From: Chenopodium formosanum
Taxonomy: Eukaryota > Streptophyta > Magnoliopsida > Caryophyllales > Amaranthaceae
Direction of reading: 5' to 3'
Assembly: GCA_024500155.1 (NCBI GenBank)
Contig: CM044880.1
Span: 3,224,001-3,288,000 of the forward strand
DNA length: 64,000 nucleotides
Below, piece after piece: positions 1-10,340 of the stretch. Position numbers and translations under genes: made by a program. The notes beneath the pieces were generated by a model. That model searched no databases and had not been told where the DNA came from. It saw nothing but the letters and a program-made list of their open reading frames with translations. The stretch's first letter is position 1; each line of letters begins with the position of its first letter.

Positions 1-1798
1 GTGTCATATAATGCTGTTTGGAACCATATATGATCATTATATGTTGTCATAAATGTTCGTGGTAGGCTTGAGTTAGTGAAATCAGTGCAAGATGTAAATC
101 GATACATTTGTCGTTTAAAGGCAAATTGAATGGTTCCACTCACCCAATGGGACTCCCGGAGGATATTTGAGACCATAGTAAATATTTCGTCAATTTTTAT
201 TTCCGAGCGAAAAAAGTAAAAAATTTTCAAAATTGAAGGCTAATATCCACGCTTTTTGAGAAATTTTGGAGGTTTTGGGGCACGTTGTCTAAAAACCTTA
301 AGATTTTAGGGGATACATCTCGTGGTCATATAATGCCATTTGGAACCATATATGATTATTATATGTTGTCATAAATGTTCGTGGTAGGCTTGAATTAATT
401 AAATCGGTGCAAGTTGTAAATCGGTATATTGGTCGTTTAAAGAGAAATTGGATGTTTCCACCTACCTAAGGGACTCCTGGAGGGTATTATGGACCATGGT
501 AAACATTTCGGCAATTTCTATTTCCAGGTGAAAAAAAGTAAAAAAATTCATAATTTGAAGGCAAATATCCATGTTTTTTGAGAAATTTAGAGTTTTCGGG
601 GGGCGAGGTGTCTAAAAGTCTAAAAATTCTAGGAAATACATATCAAGTTCATATAATGTCGTTGGAACCATATATGATCATTATTTGTTGTCATCAATGT
701 TCAGAATAGGCTTGAGTTAATGAAATTGGTGCAAGTTGTAAACCGGTAAATTGGTTGTTTAAGGCAAATTGGATGGTTCCACACACCCAATTGGACTCCC
801 GGAGGGTATTAGGGACCATTGTAAACATTTCGGCAATTTTTATATCCGGGCGAAAAAAAGTTAAAAAATTCAAAAATTGAAGGCTTATATCCTTGCTTTT
901 TTAGAAATTTCGAAGGTTACGGAGCCCGATGTCGAAAAGAAATGAGATTTTAGGGGATACATCTCGGGGGTCATATAATGTCATTTGGAACCATAAATGA
1001 TCATTATATGATGTCATATATGTTCATGGTATGTTTGAGTTAATGAAATCGGTGCAAGTTGTAAATCGGTAAATTGGACGTTTAAATGCAAATTGGATGG
1101 TTTTGCCCACCCAATTGGACTCTCGGAGGGTATTTGAGACCCTGGTAAAAATTTCAGCAGTTTTTATTTCCGGGCGTTAAAAGTCAAAAAATTCCAAAAT
1201 TGAAGGCTATTATCCACGTTTTTTGAGAAATTTTTGAGGTTTCGAGGGCAGGTGTTTAAAAGGCTTGAAATTTTAGGAGATACATTCCGGGGTCATATAA
1301 TGCTCTTTGGAACCATATATGATCATTATATGTTGTCATAAATGTTCGTGGTAGGCTTGAATTAATGAAATCGGTGCAAGTTGTAAATCGGTAAATTAGT
1401 CGTTTAAAGGCAAATTGGATGGTTTCTCCCAACCAATTGGACTCCCAGAGGGTAGTATGGACTATGGTAAACATTTCGACAATTTTTATTTACGGGCAAA
1501 AAATACTCAAAAAATTCCAAAATTGAAATTGAGAAATTTTGGAGGTTTCGGGGCTTGGTGTCGAAAAGTCTTGAAATTCTAAGGGATATATCTCGGGATC
1601 ATACAATGCCGTTTGGATCTGTATATGATCATTATTTGTTTTTATAAATTTTCTAGGTAGGCTTGAGTTAATGAAATTGGTGCAAGTTGTAAACCGGTAA
1701 ATTGGCCGTTTAAAGGCAAATTGGATGGTTCCACCCAGCCAATTGGACTCCTAGAAGATTAATATCCACGCTTTTTGAGAAATTTTAGAGGTTTCAGG
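1..1798 (-). repeat. Satellite array, ~322-bp monomers (array 1)
   Basis: Five to six tandem copies of a ~322-bp unit, diverged by point changes and small indels. Landmarks recur at that spacing: the ACCATGGT-like box (read here as its complement near 169, 491, 814, 1139 and 1459), the TGATCATTATATG segment and an AATTGGACTCCCGGAGG box. The same monomer fills 33735-38760 in the opposite orientation. No protein family is recognised. Short open frames in it are properties of the repeat. The array starts before the window and ends abruptly at the TCGGG-rich element. Confidence 0.9.
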
Positions 1799-2888
1799 TT
1801 GAGCTGTCAATTTGAGTAAACGGGTCGGTTTGGGTCGGTAAGAGTGGGTTGGGTCAATTCGGATTAATTCCATGACCTATGCGGGTCGGGTTTGGGTTGG
1901 GTCATGCTTGAGTCGGGTCACGTCGAGTCATACTTCTTATCGGGTTTGGTTTGGATTTAGGTCGAGCATTTCGGGTCGGGTGAACTATATGTCGGGTTTA
2001 ATTCGGATTTTCATGGGTTAAAACGGGTTAGGGTAATTCTCAGGTTAGCCTTAAATTTGGTAATATTCAAATTTGGTGTTCAAGTAACTATAAATAGATA
2101 ATTATCATTTTTATCAAGATAATTATTTCCTTTGACTATAATTTATATGGCAATATACTAGAGAACTATAGTTTATAATTTAGGAAGATAATTATCTCCT
2201 TTGACCATACAACAAATATATACTATATTTAATTCTTAAATTTGAGGTTGATGCTCTTTTTTTTTTTTGATCGACTTGGTCTCCCTAGACAAAATGTTTT
2301 GATCAACAATAATAAGGTGGTCTAAATTGCATTTAAGGTGATTTGAAATCGGGTTGGGAACAATTTAGGTTGAATTTAGGTTGGGTCAATAATAAGTCGT
2401 GTTGATTTCGAGTCGGGTTAGTAACAAATCGAGTTGAATTTTTCTGGTCTGGTTAGTAATAGGTCCTGTAAAATTCGGGTCGGGTCAATAACAAGTCGGG
2501 TTGAATTTGGTTCAGGTTAATAACAAGTCGGGTTGATTTCGGGTCGGGTTTGTAACAGGTTGTGTTAAATTCGGGTCGGGTTGAATTCACGTCAGGTTAG
2601 TAACAAGTTGGGTTAAATTCGGGTTTTGATGGATTAAAACGGGTTTGAGTCAATTTCGGTTCAAGTCGGGTTCGGTTCAGGTCAATAATTTACGGGTTAC
2701 ATTCTGGTCGGCCATCTCTAGGTTAGTTCATGTTCGGGTCTCACATAATCGGGTCTACTCGGGTCTAGGGTTGGTTTTTAGGTCGGGTCAGGTCAGGTTT
2801 GGGTCACCATTTTCTCGGGTTTGGATGGGTTGGTTAATAATCGGGTTTGAGTCTGTATTTCGGGTCGGGTCAACTTTTGACAACTCTA
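1799..2888 (-). mobile_element. hAT-like non-autonomous element, TCGGG-rich (copy 1)
   Basis: The right end finishes in TTGACAACTCTA at 2888. The left end begins TTGAGCTGTCAA at 1799, giving imperfect ~12-bp inverted ends of the TAGAGCTGTCAA type. The interior is dense in degenerate CGGGTCGGGT motifs, with an AT-rich unique core near 2040-2340. The same core, reversed, lies at 39100-39360. No transposase is seen. Ends of this kind and subterminal repeat clusters fit hAT transposons; that classification is inference. The 8-bp flanks (1791-1798 and 2889-2896) do not match, because the left side abuts satellite DNA. Confidence 0.6.
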
Positions 2889-3227
2889 ATAGGGAAGTGA
2901 TGCAAAGGGGAGTAGTATGCTACCCATATCCTTTTGCCATCACCTTTCCAATTTCTAATTGTAGCTATATGACTTATCATGTTATCAATGTTACATCCAT
3001 TCTAGAAAAATGTTTGTATTTTTCTCTCAATTGCACCATAATATTGCCTTTTAGATAGAATTAAGTAGCAGTTGCTAGAATACAGTGTTACTTTTTAACT
3101 TCTAAAGAAAAAGCATTTTTTCTCTCTAGCCTCCTTGATTCTACATCAGCCATATGCCTGTGGAAACAACTATTTTCAGTGATTCTGTGATTGTTGTTCT
3201 CAATGCTCGTTTATTCTCTACTTCCAG
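2889..3227 (+). other. Intron sequence of the tubulin-cofactor gene
   Basis: T-rich sequence without coding signal. It ends in a clear 3' splice site (CTACTTCCAG at 3218-3227) before the recognised exon. Nothing else is seen. Confidence 0.6.
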
Positions 3228-3716
3228 GAGAATGTGTTGGCTGAATCTAGGATGATGATTCCTGACTGTCGCAAGCGCCTGGAGTCTGCACTGGCTGACT
3301 TGAAGGGAACACTGGTACAACTTATTTCATCCTCCACGTTTGATATCTCTTTCTCAGCTTCCAGAATTTTGTACATTATTCAGTATTCATAGGGTAAACT
3401 TCTGCTCGAGTGCTAGAGGCATGAAACCACTGTCCTGTTTGTCTTAGGACATGAACATATTTCAATGAATAGACAACATAACACAGGTGATCAAGATGAG
3501 ATGTAGTTCTTCTGTTGCTAATGTCTTATTACACAGTTACTCAGAACTATAGCTCTATTAATATTAAATAAAGCTCCCTTTTTTGTTATATCCATTTAAT
3601 TAATCTACTTGCAGGCGGAGCTGGAAGAGTCTGGCGAGAAAGAAGGACCAGATATCGATGATGCTCGAAGTACCATTGCGGATGTTGAGAAAGTGTTTGA
3701 AAGTGGAGATGCATAG
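3228..3716 (+). CDS. TFCA: Tubulin-folding cofactor A, last two exons (5' part missing)
   Basis: Two exons, 3228-3314 and 3615-3716 (stop TAG), join in phase 0. The first encodes ENVLAESRMMIPDCRKRLES and continues with ALADLKGTL. The second starts AELEESGEKEGPDIDDARST and ends in ESGDA. This closely matches the C-terminal half of plant tubulin-folding cofactor A (Arabidopsis KIESEL), a small three-helix chaperone of about 113 residues that receives beta-tubulin during alpha/beta dimer assembly in the cytosol. Splice sites are canonical (donor GTACAA at 3315, acceptor TTGCAG at 3609-3614). The upstream exons are not found between 1 and 3227. They probably lie left of the window, which would put the transposon and satellite at 1-2888 inside an intron. 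Missing exons rather than a truncated gene is the simpler reading. Confidence 0.9.
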
Positions 3717-4518
3717 TAAAAATTTTGAATCACAAATTAAGATTCTATCTAATGTAAGAGGTTGTGCACTCAGGAAAGAAGTCTGTTGAGGTTTTGTGGT
3801 GTAATTGTAGAAATTACTGAAGCTGTCAGTTCTCAGGTGTGGATGGCACAGTTTATAAATTTTCATTTATTTTTAGCCTATGACATGAACTTCCTTGCTT
3901 TTCTGGCCTTTTGAAAACTGACTGATCTTCTTATTGACTTAGAAAATCAAACTCAATCAGTGGTTCTTAATACTTTGTACTACGTTTTGAGTAAATAATT
4001 GAAAGTAATTACCTTAGTTTGATGTTGCATATCAAGAAATTGTGCAAAACTTTTGATCTTAATGTTCAATTCTGATTTTTACTGAAGATAACAGCGCTAT
4101 ACTTCATTGTTTGTGATGAATTAATTTGATATTAGTTCTTATTTGGCCGAGTGTTCAATATCTATACTTGATGTTTAACCGTTATGATACTTTTCTGTGA
4201 AGACTCTGATTAAGATATGTTGCTTGATTGCCTATAAAAGATTGAAATACTGACCAAGTTCTGGATAAAGATATGTTGCTTGATGGCTCAAAAGATCGAA
4301 ATGCTGGCTTAGATGAAAATAGCTTTTCTAGCTCCTTTACAATATCTTGGTTCTATTTCCAACTCCCACCATATATTGTAACCATTTCTTCAAAGTTATT
4401 CCTAAATTCAAAATCTCACGCAAAGATTGGTTTCTTGCCTTTTCTACTGTTTAAAAATAGATAAAGTCAGTAACTTTGAAATCATTTATTATTAGACCAT
4501 ATATATAAGAACACAAAC
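3717..4518. other. Intergenic: TFCA 3' UTR and spacer
   Basis: AT-rich sequence following the TFCA stop. It holds a small internal repetition: 'GATATGTTGCTTGAT' occurs near 4215 and again near 4269. No gene is recognised; the 63-codon open frame at 4273 has no family resemblance. Confidence 0.5.
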
Positions 4519-4562
4519 ATGCCAAAAGAAGATGCTTGCTTGCAAGAAATGTAAGGGTAATC

Positions 4563-5294
4563 ATGAAAATCAACAAGAAGTTTTCCCACCCAATTCACCC
4601 ACAGCACAAGCTAAAGCTAGAGAATACCGAGATCCCATTCAATTGCAACGGATGCAAGGAAGCTGGAATTGGGTTAACATACAAATGCCATGCTTGCGAT
4701 TTCAACCTTCACAAGGTATGTGCCTTAGCACATTCAACCCTAAACCATCCCTTCTACAAGAAATGTCATTTCAAACTCCACGACATGCCCTTAGGCTCGA
4801 TCTCAAGGCTATGTGATGCTTGCCATAACGAAGTTCAAGGGTTCGTGTACCATTGTAAGAAGTGTGGGTTCGATCTTCATCCTTGTTGTGTGAGTTTACC
4901 TCAAGTGCTGAATGATAGAGAACGTGATCTTTACTTGCATAACAAGCTATCAAGGCCGTGCCATTATTGTAGTAAGAAAGGGCAAGGTTGGGCTTATGTA
5001 TCTGAGTGCAAGATGTATAATCTCCATGTATCCTGTGTTAAAGAAACGCTTTTGGAGAGTTGGGAGGCTAGATACTTGAATGTTGACAAGAGCTTGGTAA
5101 GGGAGTTGGAGGATAGGATACCTAGTCTTAAGGGGACTTCGACAAGTCATCGCGGTGATGGATCCGACCACGGCGACAATTTGATCAGGTGTTGTGAGAT
5201 TGTAGGGAGTGGTATTAATATCATTGTGTCCGCAATCTTGGGTGATCCTACAGCACTCATTGCTGGGGTAATTGGTGGGTTATTCTCTAATTAA
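4563..5294 (+). CDS. DC1 (Cys/His-rich C1) domain protein
   Basis: Intronless, 243 residues from ATG 4563. The start gives MKINKKFSHPIHPQHKLKLE, the usual opening of this plant family. Three DC1 units follow: the first with FNCNGCKEAG...YKCHACDFNLHKVC (about residues 26-55), the second with LCDACHNEV...YHCKKCGFDLHPCC (83-110), and a weaker third with CHYCSKKGQG...HVSC (132-158). Paired CxxC and HxxC residues of this kind bind two zinc ions per unit in related domains. The C-terminus is hydrophobic (INIIVSAILG and IAGVIGGLF), possibly a membrane segment. Plant DC1 proteins are numerous and mostly uncharacterised; some act in defence or hormone responses, so no precise role is assigned. Two upstream ATGs (4519, 4532) precede the chosen start; see findings. 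Confidence 0.88.
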   Translation: MKINKKFSHPIHPQHKLKLENTEIPFNCNGCKEAGIGLTYKCHACDFNLHKVCALAHSTLNHPFYKKCHFKLHDMPLGSISRLCDACHNEVQGFVYHCKKCGFDLHPCCVSLPQVLNDRERDLYLHNKLSRPCHYCSKKGQGWAYVSECKMYNLHVSCVKETLLESWEARYLNVDKSLVRELEDRIPSLKGTSTSHRGDGSDHGDNLIRCCEIVGSGINIIVSAILGDPTALIAGVIGGLFSN

Positions 5295-5992
5295 TAGGGA
5301 GGAAAAGAAGAAAAAATGTTAATGTGAACATTTTGTGAATATTGATTATAATTTATGTGTGTTAATCTCCAAATTCAATTTCGACAATTGTACATAAATT
5401 ATACGAAGCACAAGTCTAGTGACTAAAATTCGTGTGTCTATGTTTGGAAAATATTGAGCACAAATACGCTCAAATGATTGGTATAGCAATTCTTAAATAT
5501 TTTATGGAGCTCTCGATTATGAAAATGTTATGTTTTTTTGACAGAAAACGTACTTATAAAAAAAAAACCTTACTAACTTACGGTATATTTGTATAACGTT
5601 CAAAAAGAAAATAAATCGTGTTAGTGAGTTGTACGTTATGAAATTGAATTCTCTTACAAATTTATTTTGGTGTACTCCTTAACGAATGAATATTAGCCAA
5701 TATATTAAGTATAATTAATTAATTATTGCTGATCCAAATTCAACGTCACATACTAGTTATATTATTATCCAAGGTTCATACAAACAAAGCATATACGTCT
5801 ACAATTATCGAATATCCAGATTATTCCAGCTATAGCCTATAGCTCATAATTTTTGTTACCATTGATGCCAGATTCTCTCTTATAAATACAACATTACTAA
5901 CCACAAAATCAACTCAAATAATCAAAATATATATATACACAATTTTATTTTTCAATAAAATAAAGATAGTTAACTAAGCTAGCTATTCTCAT
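5295..5992. other. Intergenic spacer with promoter of first SPH gene
   Basis: AT-rich, no coding sequence. A TATA-like TTATAAATACA lies at about 5880-5890, some 110 bp before the SPH start codon, which fits a short 5' UTR. Confidence 0.5.
5880..5890 (+). promoter_or_regulatory. Putative TATA box of SPH gene 1
   Basis: TTATAAATACA sits about 105 bp upstream of ATG 5993, with an A-rich leader between. Position and sequence fit a plant core promoter; no other evidence. Confidence 0.45.
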
Positions 5993-6442
5993 ATGTACAT
6001 CATGTACAATAACCGTGTACATGAACGTAGTACCATGGTCCTATTAGTCCTACTCTTGCTGCTGCAAGCAGTGACATGGTCCGACGCGACACGAGCTCAT
6101 GTAAGAATCACAAACATGATGGAGGGGATCAATGCTCGTATTCGTTGTCTATCAAAACACGGTGGAGGGGATGTAGCGGAGCAGGATGTTCCATATCAAG
6201 GCTTGTATGAATTCGGGTTTACGCCTAGTATACTTGGTATAACCAAGTATAATTGTGAGTTTGTGTTTGATAACAAATCACAATGGTTTCAAATATACAA
6301 TGAACACAGAGAACAAGGTGTTTGCTGGAGAATGTGTTGGTGGATTATTTATCAAACTGGTCCTTGCTATGTTTATGGGATTGATAGTGATATTAATGAA
6401 TTAAATGGTGGTCCTTATCAGTGTTTTCCTTGGAACAATTAG
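5993..6442 (+). CDS. S-protein homolog (plant self-incompatibility S1 family), SPH gene 1
   Basis: A single exon encodes 149 residues. A hydrophobic leader (MVLLVLLLLLQAV, residues 15-27) indicates secretion. ATG 6035 would give a tighter signal peptide and is an equally good start. The mature part carries the S1-family pattern: an N-terminal beta strand (HVRITNMMEG), Cys52, the DVPYQGLYEFGF stretch, Cys88, then Cys111, Cys115, Cys125 and Cys144, with W at the WWIIYQTGPC segment. SPH proteins are small secreted beta-sandwich proteins. The poppy stigma S-determinant PrsS is the founding member, but most have no known role. This copy differs from the two that follow in a longer C-terminal loop (residues 126-142). 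The function here is unknown; nothing indicates self-incompatibility. Confidence 0.88.
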   Translation: MYIMYNNRVHERSTMVLLVLLLLLQAVTWSDATRAHVRITNMMEGINARIRCLSKHGGGDVAEQDVPYQGLYEFGFTPSILGITKYNCEFVFDNKSQWFQIYNEHREQGVCWRMCWWIIYQTGPCYVYGIDSDINELNGGPYQCFPWNN

Positions 6443-7450
6443 TAATTTATATGTTTAGTACCTAATGTAATAATGAGATTATTGGATTTTTATATGCTCG
6501 GATCCTAGACATACCTTGTACCTTAAATTATTGGATTTTTATACAGTTATAGTTTTCGGAGGATTGTGATTTATATTTGGTTTCGAGTTTAAGTCAGACT
6601 ACCTTAATTCAAAAGTAAAGCAGAGTAAACTAGCTCGACCAATCAATCAATAAGGACAATAACCTGGCAAGTAAAGACCTACACCTTCCCTATACATTAT
6701 ATTTGATAGAGGATCGAATGATTGATAAAATGCAATGAATTGGTTTTTCATAAGGGGTGGAGGGAGTAATAAAATATAATTGATCAAACAAAGTAAACCA
6801 ATGAACTAACCAACAATGGATTTTTAATCAAGACCTAAAAATATGATTAATTATCAAATGTTCAAGAGCAACAATTTAATTAATTACTCAAACTTAATAA
6901 AATAAGTAAATTTCAGAAAGATTGATTGACATGGAATTATTATTGTAATTCTGATGCATGCATGAAGTATTCTCATCCTCAAATTAAATTTATTTCCATT
7001 ATTTATATGGCTATAAATTTTCATCAAATGATAAAAACTTTTTAACGATCAATAATTTGCATGTCCGATAATTTAATATACTGTATATGATTTTCAGACG
7101 GGCTATAATTAATTAAGTAAGCTCATCTTGATTTTTAAAAAAGTTTTTTAAAGGAACTTATATATGATTCTAAACACATATATTTGTTACTCGTTTTTAA
7201 CTCTAGGCGTATGTATGCTCCCCATTAATCTCCTGATTATGAATTGCTTGCCTTAACTACCGCGAAAAGCTTGGAGATTTTCCAAACAAATAGAAGCCTA
7301 TATTCAAAGAGTTTCCTAGTCCAACAATCTTCCATTTCTCAATCTCTCTTCATAATTATTATGGCCCTATAAAAGCCAAATAAAAGTTTAGGTTTAAATC
7401 CCATAAAAAAAAGTCTTTAAACTCAGCATAATATAATTTCCTACACCAAA
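6443..7450. other. Intergenic spacer between SPH genes 1 and 2
   Basis: AT-rich, no coding signal. A 'GGGGTGGAGGGAGTAATA' stretch at 6755-6772 resembles one end of a Stowaway-type MITE, but no partner end was found. Confidence 0.45.
7367..7374 (+). promoter_or_regulatory. Putative TATA box of SPH gene 2
   Basis: CTATAAAA about 80 bp upstream of ATG 7451; core-promoter position. Confidence 0.45.
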
Positions 7451-7852
7451 ATGTATCAAATTATGCATAAACATGCTATTTTCTTCCTCCTCCTAGTTGT
7501 ATCTCTCCATGTAATTGGTACATGCGAGGCAAAAACAACGGTTAATATTTATAATCAGCTGAAGGGGAAGTCGAATCTTCAAGTTCATTGCAAATCGGGG
7601 GACGATGATCTAGGGACACATAACATCCCATATAAAGGGGTATATGATTTTAGGTTCAAACCAAACTTACTTGGTTCAACTTTATACTTTTGTAGCTTTA
7701 GATGGGGAAAATCGTTTAAGAGATTTGATGTTTATAAATACTCAAGAGATGTTGATAATGTTGATAGTTGTGGAAGTATTTGTTCGTGGAATATTTATGA
7801 GACAGGGCCTTGTAGGGGTAAGGGAGGTGGATGTTTTGATTGGAAAAAATAG
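7451..7852 (+). CDS. S-protein homolog, SPH gene 2
   Basis: Intronless, 133 residues. The signal peptide runs from residue 1 to about 27 (HAIFFLLLVVSLHVIGTCEA). The mature chain starts KTTVNIYNQLKGKSNLQVHC and has the S1-family hallmarks in order: Cys47 followed by KSGDDDLGTHNIPYKGVYDF, the GSTLYFCSFRWG strand with Cys81, then Cys107, Cys111, Cys121 and Cys128. Its cysteine spacing matches SPH genes 1 and 3, and the signal peptide and first half are especially close to gene 3. The three genes share one strand and lie 1.0 and 0.8 kb apart, the signature of local tandem duplication. It is predicted to be a secreted, disulfide-bonded signalling-type protein; its partner is unknown. Confidence 0.9.
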   Translation: MYQIMHKHAIFFLLLVVSLHVIGTCEAKTTVNIYNQLKGKSNLQVHCKSGDDDLGTHNIPYKGVYDFRFKPNLLGSTLYFCSFRWGKSFKRFDVYKYSRDVDNVDSCGSICSWNIYETGPCRGKGGGCFDWKK

Positions 7853-8672
7853 ATGATTATGTTATATTCACATTAAGACGGCGGGTTATGTTTTAACATT
7901 GAAATTTTGATAATAATTTTATATTAATTATAGTGTGTAATAATAATCCTACAATTATAACTGTAATTGTGTAATGATTTTATTTTATATCAAACTTATT
8001 GAAGCAGCTTCAATTCTAATTAGCCTTGTTTTTCAAAAAGTTGAATAGTTTGCACATATATGATATTTACAGTAAATTTGTTATAAAACCTTTTTGGAAA
8101 AAAAAATTGCTCCAATTTCAAGACAGATCTTATTTGTGATGTTTTATTTTACATTACAAAATTACAATGCATGTGTTATCTAGTGAGGGAAAAAAAAAAG
8201 TGAGTAGAAAAATAATTTATAATAAGGGTTGATAAAGGTTACCTAAGTTCAAATTACAAGTACAATTAATTTTGATAAGAAGTAATAATTTCAAATTAGA
8301 GAAACTCTTCCGTAAAAAAAAAAAAAATAATAATAATGGAGAAACTCATGTAAAAACACCCTTAGGGTGTTACAAATACCTTGAGAATTTAAGGCTAACA
8401 GAATAACTAAGATGTACATTAAAGTCACAAAGATAATAACCAAGATTGCAAGAGACATGTGATATCTCAAATATAATTTTTTTCAGGAAAAAAAACAACT
8501 TAAAAGGATTAGTTTCCTTAATAAGTGATTCATGAAATTCATCCTCCATCCCTTCCTCAACCACCCCAATAAAAGGCTCAATAGTTAGACCTTAAAATTC
8601 ATAAGAATTTATATAAAAATAAGGTAATTACTAATATAGTTTTTTTTTTTTTTTTAACTCTAGAAGTCCAAA
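7853..8672. other. Intergenic spacer between SPH genes 2 and 3
   Basis: AT-rich, with poly(A) and poly(T) runs. No gene is recognised. A TATA-like TTATATAAAAAT near 8608-8619 lies about 60 bp before SPH gene 3. Confidence 0.45.
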
Positions 8673-9092
8673 ATGGATCAAATTGTGTATAAACATGTTA
8701 TAATTCTCCTCCTATTTGTATCAACACATGTAATATGTAGGTGCGAGGCACTCAAGATGTGGAAGTCATCTATGCATGTAGGAATCATTAATGAGTTAGA
8801 TGGAAATATGAATCTCCAAGTTCATTGCAAATCAAAGGAGGATGATTTAGGGGTACATGATATAGCGTACCTTGAGAAATATGAATTCAGTTTCAAAGTA
8901 AATCTTGTAGGTACAACGTTATTTTTCTGTGGATTTAAATGGGGAAATACTTTTCATAAGTTTGATATTTATGAATTTGAAAGGGATAGTATGGGTCCGA
9001 TGAAGCCTTGTCAAATATATTGTAATTGGAAAATCCAAGATAGTGGGCCTTGCAGGGTTCCTGGTGAAAATGTTTGCTTTCCTTGGAAATAG
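8673..9092 (+). CDS. S-protein homolog, SPH gene 3
   Basis: Intronless, 139 residues. Signal peptide at about residues 1-25 (HVIILLLFVSTHVICRCEA). The mature protein carries MHVGIINELDGNMNLQVHC with Cys52, then KSKEDDLGVHDIAYLEKYEF, the TTLFFCGFKWG strand with Cys86, then Cys113, Cys117, Cys127 and Cys135. It is the nearest relative of SPH gene 2 in the window: the openings MYQIMHKHAI and MDQIVYKHVI align directly, and both have the NLQVHCKS motif. It has an extra LKMWKSS insertion just after the predicted signal cleavage site. It is a member of the same tandem cluster, with no function assigned. Confidence 0.9.
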   Translation: MDQIVYKHVIILLLFVSTHVICRCEALKMWKSSMHVGIINELDGNMNLQVHCKSKEDDLGVHDIAYLEKYEFSFKVNLVGTTLFFCGFKWGNTFHKFDIYEFERDSMGPMKPCQIYCNWKIQDSGPCRVPGENVCFPWK

Positions 9093-10340
9093 TAATCTAT
9101 AGTACTATATTTATTGATGCTTTTTTTTTTCCCCTAATAATAATGATAGATTTATCTTGTCAATTGTGTAAACGGTTTTTTTTTGTTTGTTTATTGTTGA
9201 TAATATTAAAACTATTTTGAGCATATACAAGGAATTAGATAGGATGGAAATTAATATTCAATACATTAATGGATATTTTGGATTTAAACTCCAGAAAAAA
9301 AAAAAAAAAAAAACCGAAAACGGTTTTTAACACCAAAAAAAAAAAAAAAATTATATTAACACCAAAAATACAGTTTGGTCTGGTTTGATTACGGTTTAGA
9401 CCAAACTGTGTACAACCCTATCAGCAACCCCAGAGCCACCACTGTCTTCTCCGCCTTTGCCATGTGTAGGCGTGTAGCCGCCACCAACCGAGCCACCGAC
9501 CGCACATCTACTCCCCCGGCATAAACCCGACCCACCTGAACCCTCCCCTCCCTTTCTCGTAGTTCTAAACCTCCTGAAAACCACCAATATATAGCTGTCC
9601 TTCCCCAAAAACGGCCACGAATTCGGCCATTAATGGTCGAAATCGGTTAGTTAAGGCCACTTATCCCCAAAACCGGCCGATTTAAGTCATTAATGGTTGA
9701 ATATGTAGCCTTTTTTGGGGACGGAGGGTTGCGGTGTTATAGGGCGGCGTTTGGCGGTGATGGGGCTGTTTAGGGCTGGGGGAAAGGGAGGGGGAGGGTT
9801 CAAGTGGGTCGGGTAAAGGGAAGGGGAGGAGATGCGCCGACAGCTACGTTACGTGAGGGTGGAGAAGAAGGTGGCAGTTGTGGGGGTTGGTGTTGGGGTG
9901 GCTAGGCAGTTTTAGGAATTTTTGTTTTTAAATTTTCTTTTTATTTTTTAGAACCAATGAAATGGTAACACGTGCCACTTTGAACCCCATTTAATGAATT
10001 TTTTAGACGAAGACCGTTAAGTGGTGGTAAAATCCAAAATTTCAAAAAAATTTTAGTGTTAATGTAATTTTTTTTTTATCCAAAATTTTCTACTTTTAAA
10101 ACAAAAAACCCCAAAAATTTTGGAGAAATGTGGCATGGTTAACCCTTAAGGGCAAGGTTTGTCTTCCTCCTCCATTGAGGTTGTTCATGTGTTAGTACAA
10201 TTTGATTGAAGAAACAGAATCATACAAAGCAATATATTATATCATATGAAAGTAGTCTACAACTAAAATGAACTGATAAAAATTAAATACCATTAGGAAC
10301 TGGAAAAAGCAAACAAAAGGTTGCATCGCTTGTGGATTTC
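9093..10340. other. Intergenic; possible transposon with GC-rich interior
   Basis: A poly(A)-rich block at 9294-9350 contains ATTAACACCAAAAAT. The opposite end (about 10045-10080) carries the complement-like ATTTTAGTGTTAATG, so 9330-10080 may be an element with imperfect inverted ends. Its interior (9420-9900) is unusually GC-rich and low in complexity (repeated GGCGG, GGGGAGGG). No protein is recognised; the 70-codon minus-strand frame at 9396-9608 is Gly-rich low-complexity sequence. Confidence 0.35.

Noticed and set aside
2645..3058. 137-codon open frame in the TCGGG-rich element
   Set aside because: Its repetitive S/G/R/V/F composition comes from the CGGGTCGGGT motif, so it is not a credible protein.
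4532..4816. 94-codon frame starting at the upstream ATG of the DC1 gene
   Set aside because: Apart from a few Cys/Lys codons at its start it has no domain, and the overlapping frame has three DC1 units.
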